DNA of 64,000 nucleotides from positions 11,510,451-11,574,450 of the forward strand of contig OX637395.1 in NCBI GenBank assembly GCA_951799425.1, read 5' to 3'. Positions 11,470-23,400 of the stretch are shown here, one piece after another; within the stretch, counting starts at the first letter, position 1; each line of letters opens with the position of its first letter. The translations under genes were made by a program, and so were the position numbers. The notes beneath the pieces are model-generated. The model did no database searches. It was not told the origin of the DNA and saw only the letters and a program-made list of their open reading frames with translations. The stretch is from Ilex aquifolium. Lineage: Eukaryota; Streptophyta; Magnoliopsida; Aquifoliales; Aquifoliaceae.

Positions 11470-14400
11470 CTGAAATAGAATCAAGACCTCTATAGAATAA
11501 CAACAGATTGAGAAGTAAAGAATTTCACATTGTAAGGACTGCACGTGCAGAGTACCAGTAGCATTTCATCATTAGGGATAAGATCTATTTCTTCAAGTAG
11601 GCCACTATCGGTGTCCTCAACTATCGAGCGCCTTGGAGTGGAAAACTTGTGCTTTATTTCAGTTGCTTCTTCTTCTATCAGCTAAGTAGCAAAATAAGGA
11701 AAAGATCAGCACACAAGTTAAAAGAAGGTAAAGATGACATATACAAAAACAATTCCATGTTGAATCAATGCAAAGTGAGAGGGCGCGCAGGAGCTTTCAA
11801 ATTCTGAAATAATGGTTTTAAGCAACTGAAACAACAAAAATCTTCAGACACTCGACAAAGAAGAAGACAATTCAATACAAATTAAATCGGGTGAAGAAAG
11901 AATAAAAAAATATGTATGTTAGGGCTATAAAAGAATAAAAAAATAGGTATGTTAGGGCTATAAGTGTAATTAGTAAATATTGCGAGTCACATTAGTCAAC
12001 TTCGTTTAGGTCTTAGCGCTTGAGCAATCTGTGTAGGAACTAGTTAGAACACTCCACTAGCTGGTGCTCCCTCCTTGCTTTGGCAAGTGGAGGAAGCTCG
12101 AGCGAGATGGCTTGGCACTTGAACAATTGTCATGATTTGAGCATCAAAAGTTTCCTTATGTGAACAAAAATCTTTCCTAACTCAACTCAATTATTCCCAG
12201 TATAAATTCTAGATTTATAGACGTTTGGGCGATAACCATGAGAGGCAGAACACATTCTTGAGAGTCAAATATAAACCCTAGCCCTCTGAGAATGAGTGTT
12301 CATGAGATTGAATGGTTACTGGGTAACCTCTGAAGATCGAACACACAATTTTGGAGTTTTCAAGAATGATATAGACTAGTCACACCTAAATGTTAAAGAA
12401 ATGTGTATCTAAAACTTAATTTGGTTCTGGTTATTCCCTAGAAGATTTTTTGTGGAGTTTTGATTACTGAGCATGTTTTTCGCGTTTACTATGGAGGATC
12501 AGTACAATAGTGTTTTGGGAGTGGGAGCATGACCTAATGGTGTGTGTTCTTGGCTGGATTAGGTCTTGTGCGTTTTCCCATGTTAAGGATTCCCCATAAA
12601 GATCGACAAAGTTATTTTTGATTTATTGAGATATGACCAGACAAACTAGATCAATATATCATAGTATACCACAGTATACTGATCAAGTGGATTGAGACAA
12701 TCGTACTTCTTTTGCATTCGATTTTTATCCAACTACTTGAGTTGCCTACACTTCCCTTGCTTATGTTTGAAGCAACATTAAATTTTTTATTGGGTAATCG
12801 TCTTTATAATTATCCATTTAACCCCTCGATATCTGTATCTGGGCATTTAGATATCATTAAAGAATGTTCAAGTGGTATCAATGAGATACACATAGCGAAA
12901 GCAGTTCTATCACCTGTCCCCCTTTGTTTGATGAAACTAATTATGCTTATTGAAAAGCACGCATGAAAGCATCCCTTAGACCTTTAGATGAGTGGGTGTT
13001 GTTGATTGTCCACTTAGGTCGGACCCAATAGACCAATGCTATAAAGGCAAGAATAGCCCCATATGAACTAGCAAATGGACCAAAGAAAATTTTGAAGCAG
13101 GCCGATGTAATACAAAGGGTCATAGTGTTATCTTTAATGTTGTGGACGCCGTTAACTTACGAAGAATCTCGAATTTAAGAGGAATGGGACATCATGAGGT
13201 TTCAGACAAGGGTACAATCCTATGAAAAGTCACAACTCCAAATGCATACCACTAGGTTAGAAAACATCAAAATTGAGGGCCCTGAAAACTTTTTCAGGTT
13301 TATGCTTGATTTAAAGACATTGTCAATCCTAGAAACAACCTATTGAGGAGCTCAAGTTAGTGAGAAATTTTGTTGTGATCTCCACCGAATAGGTTTCAAG
13401 CTAAAGAGACAAGCATCGAGGAGAGAAAGGGCATACATTATCTCAAGTTTGATGAGCTGGTTAGGTCGCTCCAAACCTATAAGTTGAATTTCCGTGGGCC
13501 CAAGAAACATAAGGATATACTCATGTCATAAAGTAAGGAAAACGGTGAGAAGTCTGACAACTCAAGCATAGGGGAACAGGAACTAGCCTTGATTTTCAAA
13601 AAATTCAAAAACATTTCTAAGGCAAGAAAGGGCAATACTTTGGGGGTAGGAGGAAACAATTTGAGAAGCCATCTCATCTAGGAATTTAAGGCCAATCAGA
13701 AGGGTCTACAATCTGGTGAGAAAAATGGTCGAGGGGTGTAATGCTTTGAGTGCAATCGATTTGAACACGTAGCTTGTTGCCCAAGTAATAAAAAGAAAAT
13801 GAACCGTGAGGAAAGAAAAGCAATGAATGTGGCATGGAGTGATAGTGATTCAAAGTCTAACTCATCTATGAGTCACCTCTAATAAGGAGTCGGGTATGTT
13901 CCCAGCTTTCATTATATCTCTCACTAACACTTTGGATGCCCTCAATGCTATTATACTTCATAGTGTTTGAGAAGTAGAGAGAAAAGGAGAGATCTCACTG
14001 AGTGGGACTGAATACAAGGCTGATCAAGAAATTCATGGAGCATATGAGGAGCTTTCCACTGAATGTCGTCAGCAAACGAAAGCTCACTTGAATTCGAGCA
14101 TTAAATTCAAATCTGTTAAGGAGACGGATCCATTAAAGAGTGAGCTTGAGAAGTCCAAATGCATGGAGAGAGCATAGCAAAGAGCAGTAATCCTTGTTGG
14201 TAGGGGTGCAACTCATGTGGGTTATAGGGTTAACCCAAGCTCAGCCCAAGTTAGAAAACGTTCAACCCATCCGTTATTCAATCCGCGTATTGCGCGTGTA
14301 CAATTTTTAAAACTTTGGTTGAACTCGAGTTAGTGAATTCAGATTCATTTAGGGTTTCGCTCAAGTTCATATTTTGGGTTGTCAGCATAACAGACCATTA

Positions 14401-17400
14401 CTGCGACAAAACGTCAAATTAAAGGAAAATCCATTTTAGATCAATGAGATTGGCGTTAGCCCCCCAAGTTTCATCCCTACTTCTTGGTCAAGTTGACTCC
14501 TCTGTGTGTGTGTGTGTGAGGGAGAGAGTGTGAGTCCATAGTGTGCTTCACTGCAAGAAAAGTCTCAAGTCTAAAAGCCTTTTAACTTGAGAAAGATCTA
14601 CATAGGTTTGCAGAACTTTATAAAAGACTTTCCCTAGGATTGAAAAAGTTAGATAGAGCTTAATATAAGGAAGGAGGCACATTATAAGAGAGGTCTAGGT
14701 CAAACAAATGATAAAACTACAATTACATCTTCCAAGACTATGTTTGTTAATGTCAAAGGCTCACCCATCATACAAGTTGAGCATGAAATCCCACAAATGC
14801 CTACGGGCAAACCAGGTTCACACTTGGTCAATCAGTCTAAAAATTTCGAGCCAACCAAAGATTGCTAAAAGAATTTTACTGCACTATACTTGTGGTCAAG
14901 GTCACCATGTGCAATGCAAACAATCTAGAAATAGACTTAACTAAAAACTAGTGTACCTAATTTATCAATCTCAACCCTTAGACCACCAAGCGCATAACAT
15001 CACTAGGTTTGTAGGATTGAGTGAAGGACTTGAGATTCCACTTGGTTATGTGTTGAAGAGACCTCACTTGAATACTTCGCGAGTAACGGAAGAATGTAGA
15101 TATTGTTATCCATTGGAGGAGTTAAGCAAAACAATAAAAGATTGGACAACAATGTTAAAGGCTTACCCAAGCTGAAAAATGAACGTGTGCACCCAATTAA
15201 GATTATGTTCATTTCGGTAACAAGTGCGAATGTGAAGAGTCTCTCACCATTCCACTACCTTGGAAGGTCATGCGATTGGCAAGGTGGAAGATGCACCTAA
15301 GAATTAGGGAGCTTGATGCGTCTTAGTGACACTGCATCATTCATTGCATCTTATGTCTAGAACAACGCATGTAATTTTTTTGGTATTTTCGTTGAATTAT
15401 AATTTATTTTTCGTGATAGAATTAAAACAAAAAACAAAAAAAATAAAACCCAAAAAGATTTTTCTTTTTGCTAGTGTTATGTTACTTTGTAGACTAGGAA
15501 ATTTGAAATTACTTTTTTATTCTTCACTTATATCATTGTAGATTTGAATGCCGAAAATTGAAAAATCCAAAAATATTTTAATCTTCCAGTTTGGAATCAT
15601 TGCATAACCATGCTTTTCTTGATGAGTCCATAAACCAAACATGTAGTGAGCTACTTTTGGTCACTAGGTAAAATATAGATATGCACACTTGTAAAACTAA
15701 TTATGATTGGAGTATGAGTCTCTCACTTAGATACGGTTAGGTGAAGGCACACCAATTGAGATTCCACATCACTTGTGCACCCTTAACATCAACTTTGTTC
15801 GTTTTAAAGTTAGTTTTAGTTTTAGTTTTTGAGTTAGTCCCACAATTTCATGAAAAATGTAAAAATGAAGAAGAAAAAGAAAAAAGGTAACAGTGGAGGG
15901 GTGTGAAATTAGAAGACAAAAAATCAATGAAGGAAATCCACTCACTAGTAGATCTTACTTTCACTAGTTTTGAAGAGTTTAGGAGATTGTATATGAGTAG
16001 AATAAAACTGTAGCCTAGACTTACCTTTGAAAACGACCAAGTGAATGGATATTGCAATTATCACATGAATTTTGAATGCTGGGTGTAATTCTAATATGTG
16101 CTTAGTGCCAAGGGTGATTCATTTGTGTGGTTATTGAGGTTGAAATCGAGAATTCTTGAAGTATGTATCCATTAATCATGTTCATTCTGCCTTCATTAGG
16201 TTTATGTGCATCATATAAGGTTTTCATGCATTCGTTGTGATCATCGTATTTTTTGTTCATTGCATCAGTCATAATTTGAGCATTGATTACTTCATTATTT
16301 ATTCAGTTGTCAAAATCATTGTCTTAGTCATGTGTTTGCTCATTGATAATGAGTGTTAGTCTTGATGCATCCTCATTGAGTACTCAAAGCAAGTTTCATC
16401 TATGTTAGAGATTGTAGAATGCTTATGCATTATTTGAGGATCAACTCTAGGCTTAATCAGTGAAGGCTCGATAGACATCAGTCAAGTCTTTGCGGAAGAA
16501 TTCCCCGTTATAAAAGCAAGATGTTTCTCATTTTTACTTCATTTCACACCCAAATGCACCAACCACTACCTACTCTGCAGATGTTCAACCTTAGTTGCTA
16601 TTGTTCAAATTAAATAACTACACACTAGATTTATAACCTTTTTACCAATTGAAATCCAAAATCATTACATCTAGAGTGCAAAAAAGATGTGAGGACATCT
16701 TCTAGTGATCGGTTCTCAGATTTTGAGGCACTTACTGTAGGGAAAAGCATGAAACCTTTTTCAAGACTTGACCCATGATGGTTGAGTCATAGTTTAAGGT
16801 AGTGGTATCGATCATCGACTCAGAGAGCTCTGAGACACATCGGTCGTGGCGTCGCATTTCGGTATTGAGCGACACGACCTAAAAGAAAATGTTGAACATA
16901 ACGAGAGATTCAAGTCATACTGTGGCGTTGCGAAATCGTATCGAGCGATTCGATGACGATAACTCGACGACTCAGGATTAACTAAGATACAACTTGGACG
17001 ACTTAACCAAGTTGTGCGAGACTTGGGGTTTATATGTATCATGTAACAGTATCGGTTCGGAATGTGCCAAGTCATATACGGCTCGGCCGACTCATATCAA
17101 TATCGACCGATATTTTGAACCATGGGTTAAGCGGAAGGTGAAGCTAAGAGAATACGGGGACACGTTTGTTCTGCAAATTTCTAAGCGATGACTGCTCAAA
17201 TTGTTAAGGAATATGGGTGTCGCCAACAATGAGATTGTCAAAGCCTTCAACATCAACATGCAAGTCGAACATTTTAGCACGAGTTTTTTAAAATTTACAT
17301 ATGTGGAGTGATTTTTTAGGTATCCGCAGCCACCATTGCGGCATACATGGAGTTGCCATATGTTGAGATATCACAATTCGTCGTTGAGGATGAGGATGAC

Positions 17401-20400
17401 GAGTTCAGCTACCATCATTAGTTGAGTTGGCGATCACTTTGAAACATTTGCGCCACACTTAGGCACGACCCAAGTTACAATAGAAGGACATGGCCGAGGA
17501 TTGCTCAACAACGTTGTGTCTATAGATACTGATCCTAAGGGTCATATCAGTGAATCCAAAGCATCAAAAGATAACTTGATTAGGGGTGGCAAATTCCAAC
17601 ACGACACGAATTAATGGGTTTAGGTTGACTATTTTTTTACATAAACTCGTATATAACACGAATTATTAATGGGTCATATTCAGGTTTAACCCAAAATTAA
17701 CCAAATTGACCCGTGTATCTAATCAGGTCGACACGAACCCAATTAACCTTTTTTTCAACCTGAATGACCCGTCACTATATAAATAAACTTGGTTGGATCT
17801 CTAACCCTAAATTCAATTCACATCTCATATTTATTCTACATCCCACTCGCTTCTCCCTCTTGGCGATTTGACTGGTGCGACTCTGACTCCTATTCACAGG
17901 CATTGAGTCACAACCATCGGCATCCATCTACTGGACCACCAACCAGTTTAGCTCTTTCTCTTTCTCTCCTATACTTCACTTCACGCAGATATGCACTTCC
18001 CTATACACAGATCTGCACTTCACTACATTGGAGAAAGTGGGGGAGGTGGTGTGTCGCGGTGGAGAAGGAGGGAATGATGGTGTGTTATGAATGAGGTGAG
18101 TTGATCGTGATGCCTAAGTTGGCTTGTAAGTGAAGGTGGACGAGGAGATGAACACGTTTTAGGTCATGGAAGGTAATGGAGGTGGTTCAATTAGACTCAA
18201 ATTCAGGCATTTTCAATTTCAAGCTCACAGCTGTTAATACTAGGCATTTCAATTTCAATTAGGCATACAGAGTAGCATTTTCAATTAGGCATTTTCAAAT
18301 TCAAGGTCAAAGTTGTTAATACTATAGATTAGGCCCTTTTGTTAATACAATAACAGATCTGTGGTTTCTTGTAGCAAATATGTGGTTTCTTAGGCGGGTT
18401 GGGTTGTGGCGGGTTGGGTCGTGTTTACCTGGACACAACCTATGCAAATCTCGAGTGACGGGTCGTGTCGGGTTAGTTGTGTTTAAAAACAGGTGTTTGT
18501 GTCCAGATAACCTAACCCGTTTAACTCGCAGGTCGTGTTTGGGTTGATGTGTCTTGAACTCGAACTCGACATAACATGACACGACATGATTGCCACCTCT
18601 AAACTTGATATATGTTACAGAGTGAGAAGTCAATAATGACATGGTGTAATACATTTTTAGAGCTATCGTGTTTGCTCTAGAGAGTAGATAGACTTTTGAT
18701 GGTCTTCCCTTTAGCTATCTCATTTTGAAACTATGTGAGCAAGCTAGAGTTCCAATTCCGCTAACCGATACCATACAAAAGACCATGGGACCCAAATCGA
18801 GACAAATCACTTCACATGCTCATGTTCTTGCAACACCACCACCCGCCACATGCTTAGGGAGGGTACTTCTACGCCTTAACCAACTAGCAAACACTTGTAG
18901 GCTTAAGCCACCACATCGCCATCTCCTACTCTAGCAGCTCCTATATGTGCTCACTCTAAAGACACATAGGATACTTGCTGACATGGAGGCTAGAATCTAT
19001 ACACAAATTGGTGGCGTCATCGACATGATTTGCACCATCAAATATGACAGATCACAAGGCTTAGAGAAATTGTACGTAGGCTACACATTCCCTATGCTAA
19101 TGATGATTATAGAGCTGAAGGTGTAGCTAATGATGGAGATGATGATGAAGCTTAGTGAGGTGAGATGCCTAGACTTAGGAGTGGTTTATTCTGTAGAGAG
19201 CATTCTCAGGTCTATACCTTAGTTGATGTAGATGACACCAAAAGTGTATTGCTTTTCATTTATATAAAGTGTGATCAATTTGATGTTTATCAACATGTCG
19301 ATTTTTTCTTCCATTTTATGCCTTGATGGATTTATTTGGAATTTCATGACAACATGGCAAAGGGGTTCTACAGTAGTTACTGATTACACACATCTCACTA
19401 AGTTTCATATTCATCATGTACTTGATATGGATCAAGGATTAAGGGGGAGCATATATGGGATGAGAGGGCTCATGAATACTGGGGAGTTTAATTGTCAAAT
19501 AATTAGGGGTCACTTGGTAACGTTTTTGTTTACGCATCTTCAAAAAAATAAAAAATAGAGAGAACTTTTGTCTCTGTTTTGTGGTAAAAACTAAAACAGA
19601 AGACATGTTTGGTAGTCATTTGTGTTCACCAAATTATGAGAATAAAAATAAAAAACATGTTTAATAACCACTTCAAGTTATATCTTTAAGTTCCCTATTT
19701 TTTCTTTAAACAATCCTATTCAGACTTAACAAATTGAATTAATTTGATGAATTAATGATACAAAAAAGAAGCCTAACCAAGCCATGAGATCAATCTTTAC
19801 AACAGGAGGATGATTATAATGAATCAACCATGCAAAAAAATGATAGAAAAAACCCTCCTTCAAAATGAACCTCACAGCAAAACAAGTTTCAAGACTGATG
19901 CCTAATGGTCTAAAATGGTGAAAATTACAGGAATTTGCATAAACAAGTACTTGAACTGACTCTGTAGATGAGGATTATTCCATTTTTTCAGAGATTCAGA
20001 GGAAGATGAAACTGAAAAATAGGGGCTTCTTTACGTAAAGTGAACTGGGAATTTCTTTCACTTGAGCAGTGAGAGATGAGTGCAAATTCTTCACAAGATC
20101 CTTCATTTCTTTCACTCTCTTGGAGTTGTTTCAAGTACTTGATCAATTCAATCTCAAATGGCAATTCAATCCAACTCTCAATTTTTTTTTTTTTCAAACA
20201 AATCAACACATTCTATCATTAATCAAAAATTATTACAGAGAGGGAAAGGTAGACAGACCTACCAAATCAACAAATCAAGAACAAAAATACCCTTGATCAT
20301 CAAAAACCAACACACACAGCACACAGAACACACAATACACAGATTTGTGTGTATATATACACAGATCTGTGTATGTATGCATATATATGCACAGATCTTT

Positions 20401-23400
20401 GTATATATACACAGATCTTTGTATATATACACAGATCTGTGTATATATACATATATACCTGTGTGCGTGTATATATATAGAGAGATGAGATGAGAGAGGG
20501 AGAAAGAGAAGGTGGTTGTCCTCCCCGGTGAAGGTGGTTGTCCCCGTCAGTGCAGTGGTTGTCCCCGTCGGTGAGAGAGACAATAGAGAGTGAGGCAGCA
20601 ATGGAGATGGAGAGGGGTAATGTTATTGAAGTGCGTTTAAATAGTTCCATGAAAAAATACTATTTTTGCTGCTAAGGAAGTTCGAAACCCAGATCTCATT
20701 AAATCTCCTAACCTTGCGCGTGTTTCCGTTTTGCCTTGTTTCTTGGAACACAATTTTTTTGCTCCCATTTTTTTGGCTTATTTCCAAGACAACTAAGATG
20801 AAACAAAAAACAAAAACAATTACCAAACAAATTTTTATTTTTAATTTTGGCAAAAATTGAAAACAAAAACACAAAACAAGAGACAAAACAACAAACAAAC
20901 AGACCCTTAATATCTGTGTTTCATAAACTATGTTCTGGTTTCATTTAAGCATGTTTGTTATGCTTAATTCATTTAAATTTTGTGATTCATGAGTTATGTT
21001 TCAGTGATTTGAGCAGTGCTTACTGATTCAAATTTCTACTTCAAAATATAGGAAATAAGCATTGGGGAAGAAGTATTTAGTGTCAATGCCCATAAGGTCA
21101 AAACATTGTATGAAATCAATTTTTGATGGATTTAATTTTGTATCCTAAGTTCAATGAATCATATTAGGATTGATACTGATATAAATGTTTTGGCACGCAA
21201 ATGCCAAAGAAGGAGATTATTAGGGTTATAATTGAAATTTACATTTTGTGAGGCATACAAGTCTAGTCAGTTTAGGTCTAGATGAGAAGCTTTGAAAGAT
21301 TGAGAAGACTCAACCATGATCTATTTGAAATGATTGGGGATTCATTGAAGATAACATCATCTGACTCGTCATATTCAAATCACTTAGGATATGAAAGATT
21401 TAAGTTGAGTGATATATATTAAACCATGATGTTTGAAATGAAAAACATGGCTTTAAATTAAGATTTGTGGCTTAAGTACAGATCACGAGAGCAAGCCACT
21501 TTGAAGCTCAAGCGAGGTCATTTAGGATAAGTTTGGAAGGATACCATAAGCTGGCACTCGAGCGAAGTGAGTAGGATCTTGGAGCAAACCACAAGAGAGA
21601 AGAACCTATTCTTAAGCTTCCAATCAATAAATTGACTAGTTACTAGGTAACCTTTGAAGATGAAAACCTAGTTTTTTTGGTGTTCATGAGTGATACGCAC
21701 AAGTCACCTGATCTTCAAAGAAAGGAGTTTCTAAACTTAATTTGGTTCAAGTGGTTTCCTTGGAGATTATTGGAGGAGTCTTGAAGGTCGAGCAATCATT
21801 GGTGCATTCTGTGGAGGATTAGTAGGACAATGTCCTGAGAGTAGGAGCATGATCCAAACCATATTTTTGGTGAGGTGTTAAGCAAGGATCGAAATATAGT
21901 TTCAAAGTATCATTTCGGTCAGTTCAAAAACGAAAACGTTTCGTAAACGCAATGGAAATGCAGAAAAAATATGTAAACACGTAGAAACAAAAATGCAATC
22001 CATTTATTTATAAAGATAAGCTAAATAATTGATTAATTCAACATATTTATTGAGTTAACATCCATTTATACAAGAACAAATTTAAATTGGAGAAAAAGTT
22101 CACATGTATAATACTTTTAATAGGTGATTGAGATAATTATATTTGTTTTGAATTTGATTTCTATTCAACTGCTTATACTGCCCATACTTCATTTGCTTGT
22201 GTTAGAATCGCTCTTATTTTTAATTGGGAAATTGTTTTTATAATGACCTATTTGCCACCCCTCTAAGTCTATGTCTAGGTATTTAAATATCGTTCTCGAA
22301 CTTCTAAAATAAAGCAAACAATAAGAGTCGCTTCACAGGAAAAACATAAGCACTATAGTAATGACCGCTTTCTAATGTACTGTAGCCAGAACCTTAATGC
22401 TTACGTGAAATGATGTAAAGAATAAATAAGCATCCAGTAATAACAAAAAGGAGAAAGTCAACCTGGAATATGAGTTTCTTGCTCAACAAAAGCTCCTCTA
22501 GTTTTGAAATTTGTTCCATCAAAGACTTCCCCTCCTCGACAAATTTATTTCTCTGCAACAAATCAAATATGAGAAAATAGAACTTTGACACTAATAGTGA
22601 AAGAGAGCATTAGAAAATCGCATCAACAAACATAAAACAGGCTGCACCTCAAGAAGTGTAAGCCTTCTTAGGTTTATGTCCATTATAGCTTCAGCTTGTT
22701 TATCAGACAAATTGAATTCTGCAATAAAGAAAATGATGAAATATTAATTGATCAACTACGACAACTTTTGGCAAAGCAATCATCATAGCCAAATCACCCT
22801 ACTTAATTAGCAAGAAAATAACTAAGCATTGACCCAACTGCATAATACAACCCTATTAAATTTGCACACTAGAAAATGAAAGTGTTATTGAAACAGTGAA
22901 AGACAAAAGTATACTTGAAAACAAATATTGAATTCTAGGCTGCCTAGAAGAAGGGGGGTTTGAAATATGAATTGGGTTGACAAGGATAAGCAAAAGCCAA
23001 ACATGTGCATCATAATAGTTAAACCTTGTACCAGCGGTATAATAGCGCCTTTCAAATCAAGTATATAAACCCTGTAAGATCATTTCCGATCCTTACCCCT
23101 TTTTTAAACCCAAATTTACATTTGGATAAAAACTCCTAAAAACCATCTCCAATGCTAGATCCATACCCATATCTAGGGGAGTCCATGGGTCGGGACAGGC
23201 GGGGCTAGGCCCGCAAAATTTTTTCCAGACCAAGCCTGGGTAGGGTAAGTTCAAGCCCTTACCCTGGCGAGATTTCGGGCGGGGCGGGCTTCAAGTAGGG
23301 GTAGGCTACCCGTAGCCCAACCCGCCACTCTATATACAATTTCACTTAAAAAGTTTTCAACTTAATATTTTTGTAAATTATAAATCTAATATCATGGAAA

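Larger units (their letters stand above)
11950..22300 (+). mobile_element. Copia-type LTR element with gag but no recognisable pol (Sirevirus-like)
   Basis: Two diverged direct repeats act as LTRs: about 11950-12870 (TGTTAGGGCTATAA...) and 21218 to about 22300 (TATTAGGGTTATAA...). They share ordered blocks, for example GGTAACCTCTGAAGATC / GGTAACCTTTGAAGATG and the TTTTTATCCAACTACTTGAG region. After the first LTR comes a TGGTATCA primer-binding site; before the second, a purine tract AAAGAAGGAGA (21206-21216). Gag signals follow the primer site. Integrase and reverse transcriptase are not recognisable in the interior, which also hosts a hAT element and a Tourist-like element. The exact 3' limit is approximate. 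Confidence 0.8.

Noticed and set aside
14195..14480. Possible hAT element beginning TAGGGGTGCAACTCATG
   Set aside because: No matching inverted end or 8-bp duplication found nearby.
20158..20650. Tyr/Ile/Cys-rich ORFs on both strands
   Set aside because: Products of the ACACAGATCTGTGT minisatellite; no start context or homology.
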